Below, piece after piece: positions 6,680-14,139 of a stretch of 35,114 bases of DNA. The stretch covers positions 1 to 35,114 of the forward strand of contig NZ_SMFP01000022.1 of assembly GCF_004348975.1 (NCBI RefSeq), written 5' to 3'. Both the position numbers and the translations under genes were made by a program. The DNA comes from Antarcticimicrobium sediminis. GTDB lineage: Bacteria > Pseudomonadota > Alphaproteobacteria > Rhodobacterales > Rhodobacteraceae. Position 1 is the stretch's first letter. Each line of letters opens with the position of its first letter. Under the pieces are notes generated by a model. It was not told where the DNA came from. It saw only the letters and a program-made list of their open reading frames with translations, and did not search any database.

Positions 6680-7759
6680 TCAGATTACGAAAGCGGGCCG
6701 GAAGCCGAGGATCCCGCTCGCGTAAGAACGCGGGCTGTACAGGTTGAGGGCGACCACGCCAGCATTACCGGCATCGTACCAGTGGCCCCCGCGGAGCGGC
6801 AGACGCTCGCCCTCGTTGCGCATGTAGAAATTCCCGCGATCGATCGTCGTGTCATGCGGGAACAGCCCCAGAAGCTTCAGCATTTCCGGCACCGTTACGC
6901 CTGCCGCCGCAGCGACATCCTTGTACATGGCCGATGCGGACGTGGTTCCGTCCGACTGGCTGGTGACGGAGGTATCGAGCTGTGGGCTTCCTGCACCATC
7001 GACACCGGTCGCATTCCACTTAAGGCTGCCAGCCGTTCCCGGCGCAACCAGTGTGCCATTTGGCATGACCGCTTTCCAGAGGGTACTTCCGGATGAGTGA
7101 TCCGCGTCGGTTGCCGCGGCATTGTTGTCGGGGATGATCTGGATCTCGCCATCTACCAGGCGCAGGCCGCGCTGCCACTCCCAAACATTGCCGGTCAGGT
7201 CCGCAATGCCCGCTTGGGTATTGTCGTGGAACCAGCTGGCCGGGCCGGAGCCTGTCAGTGTTCGGGCCGTTCCGCTGGAAACCCCGGGTGCACTGCCATC
7301 CTGCCGCCGTCCAGTTTCATAGGTCTGCACGTGATCACGGCCGTATTGCGTGTTCCCGCGCGGCATAAACCCATTTTTCCAGCACCACAGCGCCACGGCC
7401 GACCATTCGGCGTTCGTCATCATGTGCCAGCCAGGACCTTTTGCCGTGCACCGCGAGTCCGCCGTGTCGAAATTGATGCCGGTCGATGGATCATGACCCG
7501 GAAGAGAAAGGGCGTGATTGTCGTGGATGTGGGCCAGAAACTTTCCGATAAAGATTTCCGATTTCGGTACACCGTTGACGACGAATGCCGGGTGCGTTCC
7601 GGAACCCAGCGCCGGGTCAATATCCTCGATATTGAAGCGCGGGATGATGCACATCACCGAAGGATAGCCCTTTGCATCATACAAGACGGTATTGACGCCA
7701 CCGGATGCCGCCTCGACGGACTGGCGCAGCGCGTCGGGCGTAGAAATTGTGATGGCCAT
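6680..7759 (-). CDS. DGR target protein, formylglycine-generating-enzyme/C-type-lectin fold
   Basis: 359 residues from the ATG at 7759, which has a GAGGAG site upstream; an in-frame extension to 7840 is not supported. The C-terminal two thirds has FGE-sulfatase/C-lectin features: WHMMTNAEWSA at 111-121 and DLTGNVWEW at 187-195. The domain ends in the variable repeat, residues 318-356. Differences from the TR-encoded version are at 322, 326, 328, 329, 336, 341, 342, 346, 348, 350 and 351, giving Leu, His, Tyr, Asp, Val, Tyr, Ser, Tyr, Ser, Ile and Leu. Such domains (Mtd, TvpA) display variable side chains on a fixed lectin scaffold. Its place beside the tail fibre gene suggests a tail-tip receptor-binding protein. 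Confidence 0.94.
   Translation of the reverse strand: MAITISTPDALRQSVEAASGGVNTVLYDAKGYPSVMCIIPRFNIEDIDPALGSGTHPAFVVNGVPKSEIFIGKFLAHIHDNHALSLPGHDPSTGINFDTADSRCTAKGPGWHMMTNAEWSAVALWCWKNGFMPRGNTQYGRDHVQTYETGRRQDGSAPGVSSGTARTLTGSGPASWFHDNTQAGIADLTGNVWEWQRGLRLVDGEIQIIPDNNAAATDADHSSGSTLWKAVMPNGTLVAPGTAGSLKWNATGVDGAGSPQLDTSVTSQSDGTTSASAMYKDVAAAAGVTVPEMLKLLGLFPHDTTIDRGNFYMRNEGERLPLRGGHWYDAGNAGVVALNLYSPRSYASGILGFRPAFVI
6692..6808 (-). repeat. DGR variable repeat (VR)
   Basis: The 117-bp 3' end of the target gene, homologous to TR at 6134-6250. All but one of the 11 differences replace a template adenine: four A to T, three A to G and three A to C. Just past the repeat, VR and TR differ at 6691/6133 within an otherwise matching end, which would distinguish IMH from IMH* and give transfer its direction. 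Confidence 0.95.
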
Positions 7760-7764
7760 TTTGG

Positions 7765-8118
7765 TTACTCCTCTTTTTCGGATTCTGCATGGGCCATCGC
7801 GATTGACCACAGCTGAAGGGTTACGGCGGCGACCTGACACGGTTGTGCGACTGGTATGATCTGAACGACCTCTTCGCCGTCGATGATTTCATCCACCTCT
7901 TCATTGGCGTAGCGCCGGGGCGGGATGATAATCACAGCGGCGTAATTGTGCCCATCTTCGGAAAGAGTCCCATCATCCCCAGCAAAGACGCTGATGACCC
8001 GTTCAACGTCTTCTTGTTCTTCGTCCAGATCCAAAACGACGCTTTCGCCGATAGTCAGGATGCTGCCATCCAAGGTGTATGCGACCTTATGGCCTTCATT
8101 CATATGCGTGACGTTCAC
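7765..8118 (-). CDS. Acidic protein between tail fibre and DGR target gene
   Basis: 117 residues if translation begins at the GTG at 8118, which has a GGGGGTGA ribosome site; an ATG at 8103 is the alternative. It is strongly acidic (LDLDEEQEDVERV, NEEVDEIIDGEEV) and beta-rich, with no motif I recognise. It follows the tail fibre gene by 13 bases and precedes the DGR target gene by 5, so the three are probably made together. It could connect the target protein to the fibre or act as a fibre chaperone; neither is shown. Confidence 0.75.
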   Translation of the reverse strand: MNVTHMNEGHKVAYTLDGSILTIGESVVLDLDEEQEDVERVISVFAGDDGTLSEDGHNYAAVIIIPPRRYANEEVDEIIDGEEVVQIIPVAQPCQVAAVTLQLWSIAMAHAESEKEE

Positions 8119-8131
8119 TTGGTCACCCCCT

Positions 8132-9310
8132 TTACTGATAGTTCGGATTAAGCACAGTCCAGCGCAGGCGCACATTATCCGCGCTGCCGGACTGGCGAAC
8201 CTTGAAACCGTTGTTGGCCTTGTCATAGATGTCGAGGTGCCCAACGGCAGCGATGTCGGTTGCATCTTCTATTTCGACCTGAACGCCGTAGTCGGCAGAC
8301 GGGAGGGAATCGGAAAAGCCGATGCTCGCGAAAGGCTCTATGACCGATGTCCATGCGCTTTCCGGCTGGATGACACGCAAATCCACCAGCGTCACGGCAT
8401 CTAGGTTGCTTGCTGTATCGCCAGCTGGGATGTCGATGCGGTAAAGTGGAAGCGCTATATCAGGAACTTCGCTTCCGATCTGAACACTGTATTCTGCGCC
8501 GTCTTTCAGGAGATATGCGTAATATTGCACCGGGTCAGCGGTTTCGTTTGTCGGGACGGACACGTGATAGTCATCATCTACGAGGGCCACGATAAGACCG
8601 TCCAGCTTTGCCTTCGAAAGCCCGGAGGCAACCGTGCCGGTTTGCGACAGGTGTAGCGTCCTTACTTCGCTTTTTGAAAGCTGCATGCCCGAAATGACGT
8701 ACTTGTTTTTGATGAGAATAGTGCCCTGAGCAAGAACACGGCGGCGAAGCACATCCATCTGGCGCAACAGCACTCCGCCCAAGTTCATCGCCTGCTGAAC
8801 ACCCGCAGCCATGTCTACCTGATCATCCGGCCCATACTGATCCATCGCATCAAGCCGGCCGCCAAGGCGCTCGAACTCCCCACGCGCCTCGGCAAGTTCG
8901 TCATCCGGTGCCTCGACAATGACCAGCCCATCCGCAACACGGGTGAAGCTAAGGATATGATCTACAAGATAGCTGATCGCGCCGGTCTGGCGTGGTTCAA
9001 CATCATTCCCGGCCCAGATGGCGATAAGATCGCCATCTGCGTCAAAAAAGCCCATCTCGCGTACAAAGAATGTGGGTGTTTCAGGCCCAAATTCAGCCCG
9101 GACGCGCCATGCGTTCCCACCCTCAATGTGGCGCGTCGCGATAGGCTGGCGCGCCAGCTCACGGCGAAGTCCGGTTGCTGCATGGCCGGGGTCATAGTTG
9201 GATCCGTTTCCGTCACCGATGGCGATGTGCGTGATGGCGACGGCAGAGCTGGTGCCTGCTGCTGCGGTAATCTTTGACTCCGCGATATCAGTTAGAAGCG
9301 TTGTCGGCAT
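8132..9310 (-). CDS. Phage tail fibre protein (P2 gpH-like N-terminus)
   Basis: 392 residues. The N-terminal ~150 (MPTTLLTDIAESKITAAA, HIAIGDGNG, FFVREMGFFDADGDLIAIW) is the conserved baseplate-attachment domain of P2 gpH-like fibres. A predicted helical segment and a beta-rich C-terminal part follow. It lies after gpI, as in P2 (J, I, H). It is short for a fibre, and the receptor-binding tip may be the separate DGR-diversified protein encoded two genes downstream. Confidence 0.9.
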   Translation of the reverse strand: MPTTLLTDIAESKITAAAGTSSAVAITHIAIGDGNGSNYDPGHAATGLRRELARQPIATRHIEGGNAWRVRAEFGPETPTFFVREMGFFDADGDLIAIWAGNDVEPRQTGAISYLVDHILSFTRVADGLVIVEAPDDELAEARGEFERLGGRLDAMDQYGPDDQVDMAAGVQQAMNLGGVLLRQMDVLRRRVLAQGTILIKNKYVISGMQLSKSEVRTLHLSQTGTVASGLSKAKLDGLIVALVDDDYHVSVPTNETADPVQYYAYLLKDGAEYSVQIGSEVPDIALPLYRIDIPAGDTASNLDAVTLVDLRVIQPESAWTSVIEPFASIGFSDSLPSADYGVQVEIEDATDIAAVGHLDIYDKANNGFKVRQSGSADNVRLRWTVLNPNYQ

Positions 9311-9315
9311 TTGCT

Positions 9316-10158
9316 TTATGCCCTCCTTTGGATGTCATGGAATTCGCTGCTTCGGGTAACCGCCCGAGCAGCGGGCTGCATAGTCAGGCCAGCCGATGAT
9401 TGCGCGGCCCTCGGGGCGGGGCGGGCCGACCACGAGTTTCGAACTGCGGTGATGATTTCTGTTCGTGCGACCATTGCCGCTTCCGCACCAACCTCAGGAG
9501 GAAGCGCATCAATTTCACCTTGAGCCCGGCGCGCCACCATACTGGCCGTGCGTACTGCCAAATCCGGACCGCATATCTCTGGGCGCGGATCAGCGTCAGT
9601 GGCTCCGTCTTGCCTTTGGGACTGTCCCGAGCAACTCCGAACATAGGTCGCAGTCTGAAACTTTTCGCCCAGCCGAAATACCAGCTTCCGCGACACCGGC
9701 GTGACACGTAGCAGGGCGGCATTCATGTCCGCAACCATCCGGTTGTTCAGGGTGTTTTCATCATCACCGTAAAGCGACCGCCCAGCATAAGCGGTAACGC
9801 GGAAGCTACCCGGCTCAAGTCCATCCTGAATGCCGTCCTGCTCGAACCATTCAAGAAGTTCCGTGTCAACGTCGAATACCGCAAGGATCAATTTGATAGC
9901 GTGCGGTGTACCCTTTAAGAGATGAACTTCTACACTTGCGGCGACCACATTTCTTTTTACATCGTCCGGCCAGTCAAAATCCCAAACATCTACCGACTCT
10001 TCCCACGCCAAGTGGTCTAGCAGCCGAGCATCGACTATCTGCGGGTTCTTGGAAATCATCTCGATCGGAAGGCTGAACAGCCGCTCCTCCAGCAAGTCGA
10101 AAGCCTTGGCCAGGTCCGTCGCCGTGGGCGGCAATTGCGTGCCACTCAGATCAGACAT
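9316..10158 (-). CDS. Baseplate protein gpI (P2 family)
   Basis: 280 residues. The N-terminal two thirds (LPPTATDLAKAFDLLEERLFSLP, ARLLDHLAWEESVDVWDFDWPDD, then the GTPHAIK region) is typical of P2 gpI, a wedge-periphery protein that links the fibre. The last ~90 residues are Ala/Arg-rich and unlike the core, probably a lineage-specific tail. It overlaps the end of gpJ by 8 bases. Confidence 0.9.
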   Translation of the reverse strand: MSDLSGTQLPPTATDLAKAFDLLEERLFSLPIEMISKNPQIVDARLLDHLAWEESVDVWDFDWPDDVKRNVVAASVEVHLLKGTPHAIKLILAVFDVDTELLEWFEQDGIQDGLEPGSFRVTAYAGRSLYGDDENTLNNRMVADMNAALLRVTPVSRKLVFRLGEKFQTATYVRSCSGQSQRQDGATDADPRPEICGPDLAVRTASMVARRAQGEIDALPPEVGAEAAMVARTEIITAVRNSWSARPAPRAAQSSAGLTMQPAARAVTRSSEFHDIQRRA

Positions 10159-11107
10159 CGCGCCAGCCCCCGGTGATCGATTGCAGCGTCAGCGTGATGC
10201 CGGTGCAATGTGGCGCGTCGAATGGCCCGATGTCCAGGTCAGACGCAGGCGATATCAATTCCACATCGACCACCCCCTGCACGCTCAACGCCGCTGCGAT
10301 GGAGGTGCGGTAGAGCTTGCGGCCGATGCGGATGCGACCATTCACGAAGGCCTCCACCGCCGCCTGCGCCGACGCCTGGACAGCGGACGCGGTTTCGGGC
10401 GTGGTGACGTGCAATACTGCCTCGATCGCGTAGGGCACCGGCTGTGCCGAAACCACGGTCAGCTTGTCAGCTACCGGGCGGCGCTTGTCTGCCGTGCAGT
10501 GCTCAAACACCGCGTCCAGAAGGGCCGCATCAGCTGTGCCATCCCCTTCGCTAGACAGGATGACCATTTTCGGTTCCGCTGGCGGGATGGCCGGATCCAA
10601 CCCGTGGTTCGGACCGTAAACCGCAACATCGACTATGCGGTCATCTGCATCCAGCGCCCAGTAGACATATGACCCTTCGGTGCCATGCGGAGACCAGGCC
10701 TCGATGACCAGCTGGATTCTGGCTCGAAAGGCATCGTCACTTTCAAGCACCGGGTTGTCTGGGTCGCTGTCATCCAGAACCCAGCGCACCACGCCGCGAT
10801 TCGCCGCGATCTGGTCAAGGTCATCGCCCCGCGCCGTGGATAGGAACACCGACCGCACCGCTTCATTGATGCGGTTTTCAAGGTAGAGTTCCCGCGCAGC
10901 CGCCGCTTCGTTCAGATACCGCGCCGGACTGGCCGCGATGTTGCGGGCGAGCGCCATGATCTCGGCCACCTTTGGCGCATCGAATACTTCGGACAGATGC
11001 GCCTCCAGCTCGACCAGGCGCGCTTCCAGAATGGCGTCATAGTCGAGAACGCCAATCGCGGTCGGGTCCGGCAGCGATGTCAGGTCCAGCGCAGCAAAGC
11101 GGCTCAT
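10151..11107 (-). CDS. Baseplate protein gpJ (P2 family)
   Basis: 318 residues, the usual size for P2 gpJ. Family features are the N-terminal RFAALDLTSLPDP, the RYLNEAAAARELYLENRINEAVRS helix region, RGDDLDQIAANRGVVR, and a C-terminal domain with VNGRIRIGRKLYRTSI. It forms the wedge of the contractile baseplate. It overlaps gpW by 4 bases (ATGA), indicating translational coupling. Confidence 0.94.
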   Translation of the reverse strand: MSRFAALDLTSLPDPTAIGVLDYDAILEARLVELEAHLSEVFDAPKVAEIMALARNIAASPARYLNEAAAARELYLENRINEAVRSVFLSTARGDDLDQIAANRGVVRWVLDDSDPDNPVLESDDAFRARIQLVIEAWSPHGTEGSYVYWALDADDRIVDVAVYGPNHGLDPAIPPAEPKMVILSSEGDGTADAALLDAVFEHCTADKRRPVADKLTVVSAQPVPYAIEAVLHVTTPETASAVQASAQAAVEAFVNGRIRIGRKLYRTSIAAALSVQGVVDVELISPASDLDIGPFDAPHCTGITLTLQSITGGWRDV

Positions 11108-11493
11108 TCGGCAAGGCTCCAGTTATCCACCCGATCACGCATGACCCGGATGGTTTGGGTTTCATCATCGACTGTGGCCAGGTTGCCCATGTGGGCGTTC
11201 GGGCGGTGGTTGCCGATCATGGTCATGGTAATGACCCCGGTCGCCGCGCCTTCAACCTGCACGTCAGTCAGTTCAAAGCGCGGCTCCCAGCGTTCCAGCG
11301 CTTCGGCCACGGCCACGTAAAGCGCCAGGACGCCGGATTCGTTCATCGGCGCATCGACCAACGCCGGGACTTCCGACCCGAATTCACGCCGGAAGACGCG
11401 GGTATTCAGCCGCGTGGAAAGGATGGTCTGGACGCTCTGCACCACATGCGACCACCCCTCCACCGTGCCCCCGGTATCGTGGTTCAGATCCAT
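11104..11493 (-). CDS. Baseplate wedge protein gpW / gp25 family
   Basis: 129 residues from the ATG at 11493, four bases after the preceding stop; a longer frame to 11541 would overlap that gene. The SVQTILSTRLNTRVFRREFGSEVPALVDAP segment is the gp25-like lysozyme-fold core (a structural wedge protein without lysozyme activity). Order W, J, I, H matches P2. Confidence 0.92.
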   Translation of the reverse strand: MDLNHDTGGTVEGWSHVVQSVQTILSTRLNTRVFRREFGSEVPALVDAPMNESGVLALYVAVAEALERWEPRFELTDVQVEGAATGVITMTMIGNHRPNAHMGNLATVDDETQTIRVMRDRVDNWSLAE

Positions 11494-11497
11494 CCTA

Positions 11498-11725
11498 TCA
11501 GGCGTCCGGCTTTTCAGCCTTGGCAGCAGGCTTTTCCGCAACCGGCTTGGGCTTTGAAGCCTCCTTTGCGCCGCCCAGCTTCAGGCCCGAGCCATAGGGC
11601 GGCAGGTAGTATTTCGCCGCGCGCGGCGTCAGGGTGACGATCTCGCCAACCGCGCGATGCACACCGCCGATCTCACGGGCCTTGATCACCTCGTACTCCG
11701 CCGTGGCGGGTTTCGTGTTGCTCAT
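11498..11725 (-). CDS. Small hypothetical protein in the baseplate cluster
   Basis: 75 residues. The N-terminal half could form a small SH3-like beta domain (EYEVIKAREIGGVHRAVGEIVTLTP); the C-terminal half is a Lys/Ala/Pro/Glu-rich disordered tail (KPKPVAEKPAAKAEKPDA). It lies between the PAAR gene and gpW, four bases before the latter. I do not recognise a family. Spacing and strand indicate a real operon member. Confidence 0.7.
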   Translation of the reverse strand: MSNTKPATAEYEVIKAREIGGVHRAVGEIVTLTPRAAKYYLPPYGSGLKLGGAKEASKPKPVAEKPAAKAEKPDA

Positions 11726-11750
11726 TTCGATACTCCTCTAAATATGGGCG

Positions 11751-12017
11751 TCAGCCGCCCGCGAAAACATTTCCAGACCCGCTGCTGGGGTGGCCACAAC
11801 TCGCAACATCCCCTTGCCGGCACAGCGCGATCCCTTCGGCAAACACCGTACCGCTGGCCGAGGCCATCACCGGCGCTGCATGCGGCGGCAATCCATGCCC
11901 CGCCACCGCGCAGCCTAGCACCCCGACCGGAGATCCGTTCACGATCACCGAAGGCGCAAGAACGCCGATCAGTGTTCCACCGGCGGCATCCTGCCCTGTT
12001 CTCGCCACGCCAGGCAT
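11751..12017 (-). CDS. PAAR-domain tail spike tip protein
   Basis: 88 residues with the PAAR pattern: hydrophobic and glycine-rich repeats, VNGSPVGVLG, the HGLPPHAAPV metal-binding histidines and a late CGHPSSGSG motif. PAAR proteins form the sharpened, metal-bound tip on the gpV spike of contractile tails. It follows gpV with a 1-base overlap, consistent with tip-on-spike assembly. Confidence 0.9.
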   Translation of the reverse strand: MPGVARTGQDAAGGTLIGVLAPSVIVNGSPVGVLGCAVAGHGLPPHAAPVMASASGTVFAEGIALCRQGDVASCGHPSSGSGNVFAGG

Positions 12018-12490
12018 CAGTTCAGGTCCACACGCGGCGCTCGCAGGACAATGCCGCCATCCGTCATCGTGATCGTGCTGGCCCCGACCTTCAAAACCAT
12101 GCTCGCGCCGCCGGCACTGAGGATCACGCTGGCCGCCCCGACCGAGGCCATGACATATTCGTCACCAGCCCCGGAAGGCCGGCCATTGGCATCCGAATTC
12201 AGGCTGCCCTGGATGCTGGCATCATGTAGGTCGCCAGATTCCGAGTAGATTTTGACCTGTTGCCCCACCGATGGCGGATTGTGCGTCTTGTTCGATCCCG
12301 CTGCCGGTTCTTCCCATGGGATCCAGCCGGTCAGGAATGGCTGGTCACCCTCCTGTAACCGAACCCGCGCGATACCATTGCCGGCATCCACCTCGGTCAC
12401 CACCCCGGTGCGCGACTGCGACCGGATGCGGCGCTCCAATTCGCTTACCCGGCGGCGCAGGTCATCGATGATTTCCGGCAGGCCCGCCAT
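12017..12490 (-). CDS. Baseplate spike protein gpV (P2 family)
   Basis: 157 residues. An N-terminal coiled coil (IIDDLRRRVSELERRIRSQ) precedes an OB-fold (TGVVTEVDAGNGIARVRL, then WIPW and VGQQVKIYSESGDL) and a C-terminal beta-helix-like stretch. This is the P2 gpV arrangement: a trimeric membrane-piercing spike. It is followed directly by the PAAR tip gene. Confidence 0.92.
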   Translation of the reverse strand: MAGLPEIIDDLRRRVSELERRIRSQSRTGVVTEVDAGNGIARVRLQEGDQPFLTGWIPWEEPAAGSNKTHNPPSVGQQVKIYSESGDLHDASIQGSLNSDANGRPSGAGDEYVMASVGAASVILSAGGASMVLKVGASTITMTDGGIVLRAPRVDLN

Positions 12491-13266
12491 CAGACCGGCA
12501 CCGCGTCATTGATCGCATCCGTCACCACCACGTCGCGCGGCACACCGCCGAAGGTATAGAGGCGCAGCGCCTGCGCATCGCGCGTGGTCATTCCCGTCAG
12601 CCGCTCGAATTCGGCATAGGGGCCAGATGCAGCGTCCCCGATCAATTGCCGGAACAGCGCCAGCTGTGGCACGTCATGATCCTCCATCAGCACCATGAAG
12701 CGCGGCCAAGGCCCGCCTTCGGCCAATGGCTGGCCCAACCGCGGATCTGCGAAGACCTCGACCGTCAGCTTGGTCTGCCCCGCAGCAAGCCGCACGTTTT
12801 CCGCCGCACTACTGGACCGCACGTGCTCCTTGGCCACGTAGGCCCGCACGAAATCCCCGAAGACCTGCGCCCACGGGTTGTCCGGGTCCGTCAGCACCCG
12901 GCCAATCTGCACATCCAGAACATCCAGAACTGCTTCGAAATGCGCATCTGTAGCGGGAAACCCCTCAACAATGCTGGCCTCACCGGTGGCCTTGTCGGTT
13001 TGTGCCATGGTCAGAGACACCCCGCAGTTGAACATGATGTCGACCGTTCCGTTTGACCGCAGCCCGGTCTGCCCCATATCCTGTACCTTGGCCGCATCGG
13101 TATAGACCGCGATGAAGGGGCGCTGCTGATCGCTGCGCAGCTGTCCGTCTGCCGTCTGGTCGATGGCGGAAATCTGGCTGTCCAGCACGTTGTCACCAAC
13201 CAGCGTGCCGCCGGCCTTCAGCGCCTGGACTGCAGCAATCCGCAGGGCCATCATGGTCAAAGACAT
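12490..13266 (-). CDS. Neck / tail completion protein, tentative
   Basis: 258 residues, coupled by 1-base overlaps to the genes on each side. It has a mixed alpha/beta composition with FIAVYTDAAKVQ and VDIMFNCGVSLTMA segments. Its position between the head-tail connector and the gpV spike fits a neck or tail-terminator protein in related myoviruses, but I cannot place it in a named family from sequence alone. Confidence 0.7.
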   Translation of the reverse strand: MSLTMMALRIAAVQALKAGGTLVGDNVLDSQISAIDQTADGQLRSDQQRPFIAVYTDAAKVQDMGQTGLRSNGTVDIMFNCGVSLTMAQTDKATGEASIVEGFPATDAHFEAVLDVLDVQIGRVLTDPDNPWAQVFGDFVRAYVAKEHVRSSSAAENVRLAAGQTKLTVEVFADPRLGQPLAEGGPWPRFMVLMEDHDVPQLALFRQLIGDAASGPYAEFERLTGMTTRDAQALRLYTFGGVPRDVVVTDAINDAVPV

Positions 13267-13637
13267 CAGTTCGCATCCCCAAGTTCGCAGATCAGCCGAA
13301 GATGCGACCGGTCATCGACCGATTGCACCTCGAACACCGGCTGGCCTACGCGCTCCAGCGCCACCACCTTGTCGCCCTTGCGGACAACCAGCGCGGCATT
13401 CTCCGCGCGATTGATACGCAGGTAACCGCCATCCGCCGTGACACCGGCGCGGGCATTATTGCCGCGTCCGAAGTTCATCCGCTCCGCATCGCGGTCGCCC
13501 GTGCGCAGGACAGCGGTGAATTCCACCGCGTCCCGGCCCGGATCTTTCTTACCATCGGACAGCGGAAGATGGCGAATGGCTTCAGACCACACGTCATCCA
13601 CTTCGGCCACCAGGTCTTCGCGCAGACTGCGGTCCAT
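13266..13637 (-). CDS. Head-tail joining protein, lambda gpFII-like
   Basis: 123 residues with a helical N-terminus (REDLVAEVDDVWSEAIRHLPL), a charged central loop and a beta-barrel-like C-terminal half (VVALERVGQPVFEVQSVDDRSHLRLICEL). Size and layout fit gpFII-type connectors that close the capsid and contact the tail. It lies after the capsid genes and before the tail genes. The call is from position and shape more than motif. Confidence 0.7.
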   Translation of the reverse strand: MDRSLREDLVAEVDDVWSEAIRHLPLSDGKKDPGRDAVEFTAVLRTGDRDAERMNFGRGNNARAGVTADGGYLRINRAENAALVVRKGDKVVALERVGQPVFEVQSVDDRSHLRLICELGDAN

Positions 13638-14026
13638 CAGGAGGCAGGCTGCAGCGCGGCCAGCTCGGTGACCGCTTCATCCAGCTGTTCGGACAGTTCG
13701 GACCAGCCGTCATCGCCTTCCGACATGTCCGACATCTTGTCGTTCAGGTCATCGACCCGCGCCTGTGCCGCGTCCAGCTTGGCGGCAGCTTCGGCTGCGG
13801 CATCTTCCTCGGGAGACGGACTGCCGCCGACCTTCTTCGGTGCGGATTTCTTCGGTGCTTTGCAGAAATCAGCAAAGCGATCATGCACCACGTGATCGGC
13901 ATAGGAGGCCGGCAGCAGGACGGGTTCACCGACCTGCATCTTCTGGTCGACCTCTTCGCCCATCACTTCTGCGGGCACGGTAGCGTTGGTGCGGAAGGCC
14001 ACCCACTTTTTCTTCGGCTGTGCCAT
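13637..14026 (-). CDS. Hypothetical protein downstream of major capsid (gpFI position)
   Basis: 129 residues from the ATG at 14026, preceded by GGAGAGAG. The N-terminal half has a small beta domain (KKWVAFRTNATVP, PVLLPASYADHVV); the C-terminal ~60 residues are an acidic Ala/Glu/Asp-rich coiled coil (AAKLDAAQARVDDLNDKM). A frame extending to 14182 would run through the post-capsid hairpin and is not supported. Lambda places gpFI, a capsid-stage packaging helper, here, but homology is not evident. Confidence 0.75.
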   Translation of the reverse strand: MAQPKKKWVAFRTNATVPAEVMGEEVDQKMQVGEPVLLPASYADHVVHDRFADFCKAPKKSAPKKVGGSPSPEEDAAAEAAAKLDAAQARVDDLNDKMSDMSEGDDGWSELSEQLDEAVTELAALQPAS

Positions 14027-14086
14027 GTCTCTCTCCTTCACAGGCTGAATACCGAAGCGCCTCGCCGGCGCTTGGGGATGCAGCCG

Positions 14087-14114
14087 AAGGCCCGGCAGTT
14101 TCCCGCCGGGCCTT
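14087..14114. other. Strong hairpin after the major capsid gene
   Basis: A perfect 10-bp inverted repeat (AAGGCCCGGC / GCCGGGCCTT) around an 8-base loop, 26 bases after the capsid stop codon. There is no T-run beyond TT on either strand. It may protect the 3' end of the abundant capsid mRNA or partially attenuate reading into the connector genes. Confidence 0.6.
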
Positions 14115-14139
14115 GCTTCACTGCCCTGCTGTTCCGGTG

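Noticed and set aside
6680-7840. Longer start for the DGR target gene at 7840
   Set aside because: It would overlap the upstream gene by 76 bases and lacks a ribosome site, whereas the ATG at 7759 has a clear one.
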